NCBI GenBank assembly: GCA_963691705.1
Contig: OY829542.1
Span: 41,165,105-41,229,104 of the forward strand
Origin: Viola odorata
Lineage: Eukaryota > Streptophyta > Magnoliopsida > Malpighiales > Violaceae
Length of the DNA: 64,000 bases
Reading direction: 5' to 3'
Positions within the stretch are counted from its first letter, which is position 1; every line of letters starts with the position of its first letter. The notes below the pieces were generated by a model that saw only the letters and a program-made list of their open reading frames with translations, was not told the origin of the DNA and made no database searches. Below, piece after piece: positions 42,237 to 53,141 of the stretch. The translations under genes and the position numbers were made by a program.

Positions 42237-44102
42237 TGCCCCTGCGTTCTGTTGTCGCTAACGAGTACGCGAGGAACTCCAAAGCGCATAATAACTTGGT
42301 GCTTGAAGAAACGCAAGATTTTTTCTGTCGTGATGTTGGCAACAACCTCAGCTTCTGCCCATTTGGTGAAGTAGTCTACTGCCACGACCACAAACTTTAG
42401 TTGCGATCTTGCCTTTGGAAATGGTTCGAGGATATCAATTCCCCATTTCGCGAAAGGGCAAGGGGCGATAATATTATGAATTTGTGCAGCGGGTCGCCGG
42501 GGAATCTTGGAGAATTCCTGACACTTTTGGCAAGTTCGCACATAGTCATGGCAGTCTCTCCGAATGGTGGGCCAGTAGAACCCTGATCGAAAGACTTGCG
42601 CAGCCATGGTTCCGCCGGATGCTTGCATGCCACAAATTCCCTCGTGGATTTCGCGGAGGGTATGAAGACCCTCTTGTTCTGTTATGCATTTCGCAGCCGG
42701 ATGAGAGAAACACCTCCGTAGTAGTTCCCCATTAAAGTATGTACACCGTGCTGCTTGCTTTAGCACTTTCTTCTTCTCAGCGTTATCTGCTGGAAGTTCA
42801 TCATGTTTCAAGTATTTTATGACGGGAATTCTCCAGTCGCTGTCATTTTCTTCCACACAGAGCGTCGCTTGTTCTTCCATGAAGGAAGGTACGGGTATCT
42901 CCCGGTAGTACACCCCTTTCGGTATGGACGCCTCTGGATTTGCTGCGAGTTTAGCGAGATTGCCAGCCTCAGCGTTATCCTCTCGAGGAATGTGCTCGAA
43001 GCTGACCCGTATGCCACATTTCTTTAGTTCTATCAACTCGCGCTTCACTTTAGCAAGGTATTGTACCATGATGGGCTCTCTAGCTTGAGAGTATCCTAGC
43101 ACTTGGTCTATTATCAGCTTGGAGTCTCCGCAGACTTTCAACCGTAAGTCTCCTAACCTCCCAGAGTCATGTATTCCCTTGATTGAAATACTCTTTCCTA
43201 TCCTGAGCCCGGCTAATAGCGCTTCATATTCTGCGGCGTTATTGGACAATAGCTATAGGATTCGGATTGCATATCGCACATGGATACCGTGAGGCCCACT
43301 CATGAAACATCCAGCCTCGGCAAGCTCTTGATTTTTGGCGCCATCTACGTGGATAATCCACAGGTCGGTGTAGGTCTCCGGGAAGGGAAGATCCAATTCT
43401 TCTTTTTCCTTTTCAGTCAATTCTGTTAGGGGATCCGGCGTGAAAGTGCATTCCGCGATAAAGTCCGCCAAGATTTGAGCCTTCACAGACGGTCGGGACC
43501 GATAATGCAACCCATATTGTTCAACTTCCGATAATGCAACCGATAGTGCATTCTGCGATAAAGCCCAGATTAGTATCCTCCCCGAGGATTCGGGTTTTCG
43601 GAAGATCCTTTTCAGAGGTTGGTCTGTCAGCACTACGACAGTATGAGCTTGAAAGTATCGGCTCATTTTCCGCGTGGCTTGGATTAATGCTAACGCTATT
43701 TTCTCGATACGGGAGTATCTGAGCTCGGCATCTTTCAGGACGTGACTCACGAAGTATACAGGGTGGTGCGTGTGGTTGTCTTCTCGCACAAGGACCGCAC
43801 TAACCACTTCGTCAGCAACCCCAAGGTATAAATACATGATATTGCCAGGTTCTGGTCTTGTCAGTACCAAGTTAGACGATAGGTATGCTTTCAAGCCTGC
43901 AAACGCTTCTTCGCACTCTGCCGTCCACCCGAAAGTGGCTTTCTTTCGTATAACTTTGAAGAAAGGGAGACACCTTTCTCCTTGTTTAGAAATAAACCGC
44001 CCTAGGGCGATAACACGCCCGATTAGCTTTTGTACCTCTTTTATAGTCTGAGGAGATATCATGTCTTGGATAGCCTGGATCTTTGACGGGTTGGGCTAAA
44101 TG
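42237..44102 (-). pseudogene. Element B RNase H, second RNase H and integrase (truncated)
   Basis: From 44062: TIKEVQKLIGRVIALGRFIS, FGWTAECEEAFAGLKAYLS and LTRPEPGN..LYLGVADEVV (RT-linked RNase H), with an in-frame extra of about ten codons near 43555 (SQNALSVALS). The second, archaeal-type RNase H is WIIHVDGAKN...NNAAEYEALLAGL...CGDSKLIIDQV. The integrase zinc region is LHTLREIHEGICG...CQKCQEFSKIP, and the core is PFAKWGIDIL...VVAVDYFTKWAEAE...VLVSDN. It ends at VSDNRTQ, fused by deletion to the antisense of X2; the following 120 codons are chance frame. TAG codons at about 44098 and 43253 break it. Confidence 0.9.
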
Positions 44103-44745
44103 CCTTTTTGGCTTACCACATAACCCAAAAATTTTCCTGTTTGGAAGGCGAACATGCACTTTTGAGGGTTTAGCTTCATTACTTTGAAGACCTCAGCCAT
44201 ATCAGATAGGTGATCTTCAAATCTTCGACTTTTAACCAGTATGTCATCGACATACGCTTCGACGTTTCACCCAATCTATTTTTTGAAGACCTGATTCGCC
44301 ATTCGCTGGAAGGTGGCTCCAGCGTTCTTCAACCCGAAAGGCATCGCCGTGTAGCAATAGGTGGCCCTCGGAGTGATGAAGGCAGTTTTCTCTTCATCCT
44401 CCTTGGCCATGGGGATTTGATGGTACCCGGAATTGGCGTCCAACGAGCTTAAGTATGCGTATCCGGCAGCCTGATCAACTAGCTGATCAATCTGAGGGAG
44501 TGGGTAACAGTCTTTGGGGCAAGCGTCATTCAAATTAGTGAAATCGATGCACATGCGCCATTCTCCGCTGGGCTTGGGGACCAGAACGGGGTTAGCTAAC
44601 CAGGTGGGGTATTGCACTTCTCGAGTAAAACCAGCGTCGAGAAGTTTAGCAACTTCTTTTTCGACCGCCCTTGCCTTTTCAACAGAGAAAGTACGTCATT
44701 TATGTTGGACCGGTCTGGCATCAGGGTTGACATTGAGTCGATGTT
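44103..44745 (-). pseudogene. Element B reverse transcriptase
   Basis: RT blocks: GFTREVQYPTWLANPVLVPK, WRMCIDFTNLNDACPKDCYP, SSLDANSGYHQIPM, MPFGLKNAGATFQRMANQVF and the catalytic AYVDDILVKS (Y-V-D-D intact, about 44253-44224), then FAFQTGKFLGYVVS. Stops: TGA near 44696 and two close stops near 44275 and 44266 just before YVDD. Copies RNA into DNA in the intact element; dead here. Confidence 0.9.
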
Positions 44746-45910
44746 CTGCCACCTCCCGCGAGATACCGGGCATGTCAGACGGTTTCCATGCAAATTCTCC
44801 TTTGCATTTATTCAACAGTTGAGCCAACTGCAGATTTTCCTCTGCATTGAGATTATCACTAACCAGAAATACAGCTCCGCCTACCCCGCTGACTGGGACA
44901 TGAGTCATTTTATCTACAGGTTGGGTACGTTTTTCATCATTTTGCTCGTATGGGTCCACCATCACGCACACGTACCTGTCGCAACTCTTCTGAGTCATAA
45001 GCAGATAGCATTTAGCTACTAACTTCTGATTCCCTCGGATCGAGACCACACCATCCCAGGACGGGTATTTCAGCTTTAGATGCTTTTGTGATATCACCGC
45101 TCCAAAACGGTTGAGGAATGGCCGTCCCAATATGACGTTATAAGGCAGACTTATATCCACCACCAAGAATAAAAGCTCCTCAGACCGTTTGGAGGTATCT
45201 TCCTTGAAGTATACGGGCAAGGTAGTTACTCCCGTCACTTGGATGGGGACTCCGTCTACCCTAATAATGGGTTTTTTACAGGGCGTAAGCTCGCTATTTG
45301 AACGCTTCAAGAGATTGTAGGCTTCCAATGAGAACACGTTTATGGTACTTCCATTGTCAACCAGAGTTCTTCTAACTCCATGGTTAGCGATAATGGGTGT
45401 AACTACTAACGTGTCATTGTGCGGATACACCACACCCTTCTCGTCCTCTTCAGAAAAGGATAATACCATACGATCTAAGGCACTTATCGCTTCACTCTTT
45501 ATTGTCATGCCAGCCCACTTCTGTTTATCCCCTGGAGCGGGCGTTAGCTGTGCGGTTTCATCTAGATAAGGCGTGCCTCCAACAATGATGTTGATAATAG
45601 GGACGTCCTCGTCATCAATTGTAAGCATTTCCCGGCCTCCTCCCGCAGGACCATTTCCCGTCCTCGTCATCAATGGCGTCGCCCTGCTATCAGCTACTCT
45701 ATTTGTTGGGTTACTTTTAGCTTCTTCCTGCATTTTTGTGGCAAATTCCCCCAGATAGCCTTCCTCCACCAGACGTTCTATCGCCGCTTTGAGTTCTCGA
45801 CACGCTTCAGTTGAGTGTCCTTTGGCTTTGTGAAATTTGCAATAGGCATTTTCCCTTCGGCCCAGGATTACTTCTGGCCTTACAGGGGCGGGATAATGGA
45901 TGGGCAGGTT
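44746..45910 (-). pseudogene. Element B gag end and protease
   Basis: From about 45855: CKFHKAKGHSTEACRELK (zinc-knuckle-like, C-x2-H-x4-H-x4-C), then VPIINIIVGGTPYLDE, the active site TLVDNGSTINVFSLEA, NVILGRPFLNRFGAVIS, and the linker DKMTHVPVSG to REVAEHRLNVNPD. Open for 357 codons (45769-44696). Confidence 0.9.
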
Positions 45911-47455
45911 TCACTGCTCCACTATTGCCAGTATTTCTACTTGGGGTAGAATGAAGGAAGGGGGATCTGAATCATAAACTCGTCCCTTAGGAGGATCACT
46001 TTGCCGTTGGGCCGAGGAGTCACCGGATTTTCCTTTTAAGGAATTTCCTTTTCTTCGATTAAATGTCTTGGGAATGTGATCTTTTCGTTGAGCGTAATCG
46101 TCAACGAACCAATCTTTAGAGGCAGCTGGGATCAGAGCGTTAGGGGCTGGAGGCATGTTCTGAATTATATCCCTATTTTCTTCTTCTTCCATCCTCGCAT
46201 AGTTGTGGGCTTTCAACCTTAATGCATCCAAAGTCGCTGGTGGGTCAACCATTAGAGCTTCTCGGAGTTTTCCATAACAACAGTTTCACTTTAAGGCTTC
46301 AATGGCGAAATCAACCGTTACACCTGGTGTTAGCGACATCTCAGTGTCGAAATAATGGAGGAAGTTCCTCAAAGATTCCTGAGGTTTCCTGTGTAAGTCG
46401 AACAAGGCAGCAGCTAACTTCCTGATAGGGATTGCAGTACTAAATTGACTCCTGAATTTAGATTCCATCTGCGCGAAACTGTCAATAGATCCACCCGGAA
46501 GTCCTTCGAACAACAGACGTGCGACCCCTGATAGGGTCATTACAAATATTTGACACAAAGCAGCATCATTGTGGGTTTGGAATTGCACAAAATCCTTCAC
46601 CTTGTTAAGGTGAGAGATGGGATCTCTGGTGCCATCATAAGATTATGAGGGAAGCTTTACGTGTCTACTGACCCTATGATGCCTTATGCGTAGGCTAAAG
46701 GGGTGGCCCGAAGTATCGTCAAGGATTTCCTGCGCCTGCCGAGGCGGGGACGCCTCCAAACGATACGCACGATCTCTCAGATCTCTGATACAATGTCGCC
46801 GGGGAGTCGGACTGCGACTCCTTGGTGACCTAGTTTGATGTCTCCTACTGCTGGATCTTTCACTCCCTCCGGGAGATATATCTCTATTATTTTCATTTCT
46901 CCTTCCATCCCAACAACCTCTGTCATCCTCACGCCATTGCCGCTCTTCTTGAGAAACAGGAAATAAAGGTACTTGTGATATGTACGGCTCCACCGTTCTA
47001 TGAGCAATCTGTACAAGACTGACTGGCGCAATTAATGCGGGCAGCGTCGATGAGACATTCGCATGCAGCGGGGACGACAATGGTCTTTCTGTAATGATTG
47101 ATGGAGTGAAAATGAATTGGGATGCCGTGCCTGACCCAGAAGCCAACTCTGTTAAGTGGTCTAGTTGAGCACGAAGGGCTAAAATGGAGCTCGCGAATGG
47201 GTTATTCGCGCTATCCACCATGGACCCCCCTGACTGAGGAGGAAAATGACTTGACCCCGCTATTTGGGACAAAGGAGTGCTCAGCTGTAACACAAATGTT
47301 CCCGTTGTTTGCGCGAGAGATAGATCTGACATTCCTGAAGGAATTTCTTGCATCGAAGTGGGAGCATCTGAAGTGGCGAAGACAAAGAGTCGTCTGCAGG
47401 TATCAAATGGAAGACTAGAGGACTGAGTCAACAGCGGATCTGAATCAGAAGCCAT
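45911..47455 (-). pseudogene. Element B gag, three nonsense codons
   Basis: ATG at 47455 (MASDSDPLLTQSSSLPF), 270 open codons with an Arg/Ser-rich stretch (SERSSSRRHQTRSPRSRSPT), then the gag core FVQFQTHNDAALCQIFVM...SFAQMESKFRSQFSTAIP...HRKPQESLRNFLHYFD. Stops at about 46643, 46286 and 45911; the reading register is unchanged across all of them. The upstream start fits, being 66 bp inside the primer site. Confidence 0.9.
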
Positions 47456-47520
47456 AATCTTTAAATTCCCAGAAGAACAGAGCTTGGCTATTAAGGACGC
47501 TCACTTAATTAAAACCAAGA

Positions 47521-47538
47521 CTCTCAACGAAAGTACCA
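47521..47538 (-). promoter_or_regulatory. Element B primer binding site
   Basis: Minus strand TGGTACTTTCGTTGAGAG, two changes from the A and E1 site; three bases inside the LTR. Confidence 0.8.
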
Positions 47539-47541
47539 ATT

Positions 47542-48074
47542 TGATAAGATTCGAGTTTCTGCGAGGGCGGGATAGAGATTATGGTTGTCCGGAATCACTG
47601 TGGCTACAATCCAAGGTACCTGCAAAGAGCCGGAGGGGGGCTCCGGCGTAGACACTCCGATGCTTAAATTAGTATGGCTATGAAATTCAGCAGAGGTTTT
47701 AGTAGAGAATTTGCTCTTGCTCTAGATCTAGAATGGGGTGGTACTTATAGGCAAAAGAGAATGCGTTACCCCAGGGGTGGGCGTTATCGAGGGGAGATAA
47801 CGCCCAGGATGACGTCATCAGGGTGACGTCATGACGCGATATCGTTAGCGAGATATCGCTGTCCAGATATCGTCTGCAGGCGCGGTTGGGATATCTTGGG
47901 ATGGGATAACGCCATGTGGGTCCCCCCCCCCGCGCTGATGTCGACCATCCCAGGATCCTTGGCCTAACGGGGGCAACAGCCGGATGTCATTTGTCGGTCC
48001 AAGTCCACAGGGATCCATCTTTGACTTGAGGTGAGAAGTCGATTATACCCTTGGTGTTTCCTTAATTGTTATCA
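47542..48074 (-). repeat. Element B 5' LTR
   Basis: 533 bp, near-identical to 39426-39957. Confidence 0.93.
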
Positions 48075-48859
48075 AGACATGAGCACTGGAGACTGTCCTC
48101 TGACTCCTATGATTAATCTGTCTCCTGAAGGCCTTAAAGGGGCTCCATGTTACCGTATGAATTTATCAGGGTTTTACGTTGACGGTCTTCGTGCTGCCGG
48201 GGTGCCAAATCCCTTCTCTAGAGACGAATTCTCGGCACCCTTGATAGGGCAAATGATGAGCTCCTCTAAAGAGAGAGAGAGGTTTCTTCAACTTCCTCTG
48301 AGGGGCCCGCTATAGGCATGTTATGAATGATTCTCTGGATGCCTTCCGCCATCTAGGCTATCTGATCGAGGCTTATGACAACGAACTGTGAATTTTTTCT
48401 AGCGCGATGTGCGCTCAAAAGGTGCAACTTGACCGGGCGGTAGACCAATCGAGGTTGCTCTCATGTCTTCAAGACGAGTCGCAAAAGGAGCTGAATAGGG
48501 AGAGGTCTAAAGGAAAAGCAATGAGCGATGTTCTGGAAGCAGAGTTGGCGATGGAAAAGAAGAAAATCCTTCTTCTTCGCGAGGAGGTGTTGGCCCAAAA
48601 TGAGGAGTTAGCCAGCGTTCCACTGAAGATGGAATGGTGGAAAAAGAAGGTCTTTGAGGCCTTTACTTCTGGGTTCGCAGCCTATTACGAAAGTGATTCC
48701 TTTGATCCGGCCAAGATTGCCGATTATGCTTCTTCTATGATAGATAAAATTGATGGAAGTAGAGACGGTTCATCTGCCTTAGAGGGAGAGAGGCCTAGTG
48801 ATGGCGCTGTGCGACGAACTCTCCTAGCGGGTGACTCGAGTGCCGCGAAGGATTCCTAG
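48075..48859 (+). pseudogene. X3 3' part, antisense coiled-coil gene
   Basis: Continues X3 after the B insertion: MSTGDCPLTPMINLSPEG, MNLSGFYVDGLRAAG and LIGQMMSSSKERERFL, which aligns with VNLRGFREETFQ and LMAQMMSHHRERDAFL in X4. A frameshift at about 48313 moves it to the frame HVMNDSLDAFRHLGYLIEAY. From 48407 a coiled coil follows (ESQKELNRERSKGKAMSDVL, KKKILLLREEVLAQNEELAS), then FEAFTSGFAAYYESDSFDPA, to a TAG at 48857-48859. The C-terminal coil length and position match X4. Confidence 0.6.
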
Positions 48860-49330
48860 ATCTCATCCTTGACTGCTACTTCATTCTTATTTAAATTTCC
48901 TTTATTCTTCAAGCTATCGCACCATAAAGTCATTTGGCATTTGTTTTCTCTATAATAATGCTGACGCTGCCAGGCCCTTGTCGCTTCTTTCTTAAGCGTT
49001 GGGTTTTAGTGTATTATTGATGCTGCTTATACTTTGTTAGCGTCTTTCTCCTGACGCGCCATTTCTTAAGACCACGAGTCTGAGCTGGCGCTACTTTTCA
49101 GAGCATTAAATGTTGCGAGTCCCTTAATTAATACGATCAAAAAGCAATGATGAAGGAGGACACGTGTCTTTCTCATGGTGAGATGTTTGAACAAGTGTCT
49201 TCTAGGGAATAGCGAGGACTGAAGCGTCTTCCCTTTTTTTCAAAAGTTACGTCTTTCGCGCGTGTCGCGTCCTTCCCACACACTATTTTGCCACATATCA
49301 GTTGAACACTGGTCATGTCTTTTGACCCAT
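48860..49330. other. X3-X4 spacer
   Basis: AT-rich; contains the X4 upstream region. No gene was seen. Confidence 0.5.
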
Positions 49331-49335
49331 TTAGG

Positions 49336-49345
49336 GTTATAAATA
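49336..49345 (+). promoter_or_regulatory. TATA-like box of X4
   Basis: GGTTATAAATAATG region, about 170 bp before the chosen ATG 49511, followed by a CT-rich leader. Confidence 0.45.
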
Positions 49346-49510
49346 ATGTTTTCTTCGCCTCCTCTTTTCTTTTTTATATCCTTCGTGACTCCTCGCAATT
49401 TTCTGGAAAATAACTCGTCGTTTCTTCTTCTTCGTCCTGGGATCCCTGGTGTTTCTTTTACGAAGGTACACACATCATTTCTTTCTTTCGCTCCCTTCTT
49501 TTTATTAGTT

Positions 49511-51876
49511 ATGGCGAAAACTCGCTCTAAAAAATCCGTTGTTGAGGAAGAAGATTCTAAAAAATCTGCTGGGGAACAGAAGATTGATAATACCCCTACT
49601 TCTCTCTATAGCTTGTCCTTAGTTCGTCGTAGATTAGTTGTGCTCAACATTCAACTCCCTGGAGGCTACACCACTAAGGTTGCTTCTGATCCGCTTCGCC
49701 TTAATAGTGAAATGCCTGATAATAGTAGGGTGTTATATGCCAAATTGTTCGATCATGGGTTCCAGCTTCCCCTTGATTCCTTTATGAAACTGTTGCTGGC
49801 TGATTCTGACTTGAACCCGGCCCAACTGAGCCCTAACACAGTTTGCGTTGCTAGTGCTTTCGCGTCACTGTGCCGATTCAAGAAGATTGAGTCTCCTACG
49901 TTAGCGTTATTTCACAATATTTTTCAGTTGTATTCTCGTAAAGGGGTGATATCGATATTGCCCCATTATGACGATGAGTCACTGAAGCCGTTCACTTGGA
50001 AACTCATGGGTCTGGAGTCTTCCATTCCTGGGTGGAAAGAAGGATTCTTTATTGTTGACCTGCCGGAACCCTTATGGAGGACCGACTTTAATTAGGAGAT
50101 TAAAGATGGGGCTTGGGGTAGCAGGAAACCGCTTTCCGAACCGGAGGCTGGTTGGTTGCAAACGTTACTCCAACTGAACTTTAGTGTTGACACCCGCAAA
50201 GTGGCTAACGGGGAGGATGTTGAGAAATACAAAATGGGTGAGTGTTTATTCTTCTTTCTTTGTATTGCTGGGTAGTACTAACGCTGACATCTTTCCATAA
50301 ATACGCAGCAGTTCCGCCTGGTTAGGAGCCTGAATATATCCGAAGGAAGAAGAAAAGAGAGATGAAAAGAAGAGAGCAGGCTGCCGCCGCTGCTACTGCT
50401 GCTGCTGCCGCTGAAGGGGGGCTATCACTGAGGAAGGATCTACCGCTGTTACTTTGGTCACACCACCTTCTCAAGGGGTTGCTGTCACCGTCGATACTGC
50501 TCAAGCATCCTCTTCGCGACCTAGTGTCGCAAAGAAGAAAAGAAGCAGGAAAGTGAGTGATATTCATCCCGTTCCCTCCCAAGCTACCGCTTCTTCGGAA
50601 GTGACTGTCGACACCATTCCTCAAGGGATCCCCTTGATCTCCCGATCTGCTCAGATATTTTTATCCATTACCCCTACCGCTTTCTTTTGCTCTTTACGGT
50701 TTTCTTATCGTGCTTTGTTTCTTCTAGGAAATTGTCACTGTGTCTGCCCATTCTCTTCCTGACGAAGACATGTCATTTGCCAATGACCTCGCCAACCGTC
50801 AGAAAAGGGCTCGTCATAGTATTCAGAATAGCCCGTCATCGTCTGGCATTAACCCTCCTCTGACAACTTCTGCGGAAGGTGGTGCACCTCCCGAGCAATC
50901 TCAAGGTGCTAACCCTAGTGGGGATTTTCACACCTTTGTTGATTCTCCACTTCACTCTTCATCTGCCGCTATGGGCTTTCAACCAGATATGCCGAGTCTT
51001 GACTTTTCGGTGCTTGCTGGGGGTGGATCTTTTGGCATGGGAGGCTCTGCTAACCAACCTCCTTCTCCTCTTACCTTGTCCTTCGTTCCTATGCCTCCAC
51101 CTCCTGCCGAGAGGGGCAATGCTGCTTCTGCTTTGATGATTGGCGTCAACTTTTACATTCCTCCCAGTCTTGCCACTCATCAGGTTAACTTGAGGGGTTT
51201 TAGAGAAGAAACCTTTCAGGTTTCAGAGACCGATGGCGATGATGCTGCCTTTGCATCTACATCTCAGCTGATGGCTCAAATGATGTCGCATCACAGGGAG
51301 AGAGATGCGTTTTTGGCAAGAAGCCGTCAGGAACGTATAAATTTCCTTTACTCTCGGATATTTTCTTCCTTCTATCATCTCCATTACCTAGATGAGGGTG
51401 ACGCTAGGGTAGAGGCAGATGAGCGGAGGGAGATAGACAGGCTGACGAATGAGCGTCAAGGGTTGCTTGATGTTGTGACTGTTACCCGACAGGAGGCAGA
51501 GAACGCTAAGCGAGAAGCTGAGGTCACTAAGCAAGAGGCGGAGGTCGCTAGGCATGCCCTGGAGAAATAAAAAGAGAAGGGTGTCATTTTGACCATACGG
51601 CTTTCTGAGGAAGAGGCCCAGCTGGAAGTGGAGAGGTGTAGGAACGCCGAGCTTTCCGCTGAGGTTGCTCTTTCTGCTAAGAAGTGCCGCTAGTATATGA
51701 AGGAGGGGGCCATGATCGTATCGGATAGTTTTATGGAGGTTCATGGGATAGACACTCTTCGAGTCAAAGAGTTTGGTGTCTATTTTGATAGAAGGTCCTC
51801 GCTCGTGACTGATGATGATTTCCATAGGGGTTGGGCTGTTGGGCAAGGTGGTGATAATGCGTCAGCTGCTTCATAG
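49511..51876 (+). pseudogene. X4, antisense spliced Transposase_28-like / coiled-coil gene
   Basis: Exon 1 49511-50237: MAKTRSKKSVVEEEDSKKSA, LSLVRRRLVVLNIQLPGG, VLYAKLFDHGFQLPLDSFMK, and ALFHNIFQLYSRKGVISILP, like the N-terminal domain of plant 'putative gypsy type transposon' proteins (PF04195-like). A TAG at 50093 sits where X3 has Gln. Intron 1 is 50238-50308 (GTGAGT...GCAG). Exon 2, 50309-50552, has an Ala run, a one-base frameshift and a basic end (AKKKRSRK). Intron 2 is 50553-50727. Exon 3, 50728-51876, has a Ser/Pro-rich part, LMAQMMSHHRERDAFLARSR, and a long coiled coil (DRLTNERQGLLDVVTVTRQE), with stops at about 51568 and 51692. About 705 codons if the breaks are ignored. Its start is chosen after the TATA/leader and before the first conserved block. 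Antisense ORFs of this type are known in Tat elements; function unproven. Confidence 0.7.
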
Positions 51877-52548
51877 GCACTATACTTTACTCTCTCTTTT
51901 TTTCCGTCTTTGACATTAACATGCCTCTGTCCATCCTTGTGGGACGTTTTGTAATATTGACAGTGTCGGTTTTCCCTTAGAATGTTACTTTTTGTCTGGA
52001 ATTTCTTTGCCAGTTTTGCTTTGCGATGTTACTGCTACAATATAGTTAGCAAACGTCATTACTAAAATCACAATGATGTAATCATCATACCTTATGCGGT
52101 TAGCCAACCGCAGCGTTAGCGCGTGCTTTTATTGCGACGCCTCACCTGTGAATTGTTAAGGCCTTTCTATCTCTAGGGACATAGTATTTCTCTAGTGACC
52201 ACAATAACTTGGCTTTTGAGATGGTCTCCTCCTCGGTATATTTCTTTGCGCCTTTCTCTATTGAGAATCGGGAAATTATTTCCACATGTCTTATGGCCAA
52301 CGCTGCCCTATTATCATTTCTTTGGTGATGTCTTAGAGGATGAATCAGTATCATCTCTGCTCGTATTGTATACAGATTGATGTCGCCTTTTGTTGCTAGG
52401 GGGATCACTTAGCCTTGCTAGGTCTGGCTTTGCCATGATGCTATTGTTGCGATAGAGACATCTCTCCAGCTCAACTTCACTGGGTATCAACCGCTCGGTT
52501 ACTAGCTGGGATATCTCTCTCTTTATTTCAAACGTCAACGGTCGGCTT
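51877..52548. other. Spacer between X4 and tandem repeats
   Basis: A minus-strand 74-codon frame (52538-52314, SEVELERCLYRNNSIMAKPD) is present but resembles nothing I know. Otherwise AT-rich with no recognised feature. Confidence 0.4.
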
Positions 52549-53046
52549 GGGGCATGCCTCGTCTTAGTGAGCCGTCTGATCAGGACCGGTCATCACAAGG
52601 GTTGGATTTTCACTCCCAAGTGTTGAAACCTCGCGTCTCTGGGGCGTGCCTCGTCTTAGTGGTCCGTCTATGTGAGCACGGTTGCCACAAGCATAGGATT
52701 TTCACTTCCAGGACGGAATTACTATCTCCTTGGGGCGTGCCTCATCTTAATGGTCCGTCTGTGTGAGAACGACTACCACAAGGATAGGATTTTCACTCCC
52801 AAGGATGTCGGGGCGTGCCTCGTCTTAGTGGGCCGCCTTTGTTAGCACGGTTGCCACAAGGATAGGATTTTCACTCCCGGGGGCATTGGGGCATGCCTCG
52901 TCTTAATGGGCCATCTGTGTTAGCACGGTTGCCATAAGGATAGGATTTTCACTCCCAACGCTAAATTTATGCCAGGGTGTGTCTCGTCTTAGTGAGCTGT
53001 CTGATCAGGACCAGCCATCACAAGGATAGGATTTTCACTCCTGGCA
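52549..53046. repeat. Six tandem repeats downstream of pol in element A
   Basis: Units start at about 52549, 52641, 52732, 52810, 52888 and 52974 (spacing 78-92 bp). Conserved blocks are GGGGCGTGCCTCGTCTTAGT, a variable 'gtgttagcacggttgcca' block, and CACAAGGATAGGATTTTCAC. Units 1 and 6 share the variant 'ctgatcaggacc.g.catcaca'. Tandem arrays between pol and the 3' LTR are characteristic of Tat elements and a known source of satellite DNA. Confidence 0.9.
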
Positions 53047-53141
53047 TTCTTTGTTATCTACATGCTACAAGTCATGAAATGCACAAGGAATGCTTTGATT
53101 CATTCGTTAGAGCAAACGTTAACATTATCAACTGAAAGAGA

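Larger units (their letters stand above)
39426..48074 (-). mobile_element. Element B: Tat-type, deletion derivative, innermost insertion
   Basis: Minus-strand element of 8649 bp with nearly equal LTRs (47542-48074 and 39426-39957). gag through integrase core lies in one continuous register broken only by nonsense codons, with no frameshift, unlike A and E1, fitting the youngest insertion. Relative to A it lacks about 7.4 kb from inside integrase to the end of X2 (integrase C-terminus, X3 and X4). X1 and X2 remain. Confidence 0.92.

Noticed and set aside
41861..42237. C-terminal 120 codons of the long integrase frame in element B as a novel fused domain
   Set aside because: It is the exact complement of X2 (41820-42233) joined by deletion; Ser-rich composition comes from antisense reading.
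50322..50624. Minus-strand Ala/Ser-rich frame and the plus-strand Ala run as separate genes
   Set aside because: Both derive from a GCT/GCC repeat inside X4 exon 2; no independent start, homology or element context.
52549..53046. Regularly spaced repeats resembling a CRISPR-like array
   Set aside because: Eukaryotic retrotransposon context, long diverged units, no unique spacers of constant length; this is a Tat 3' tandem array.
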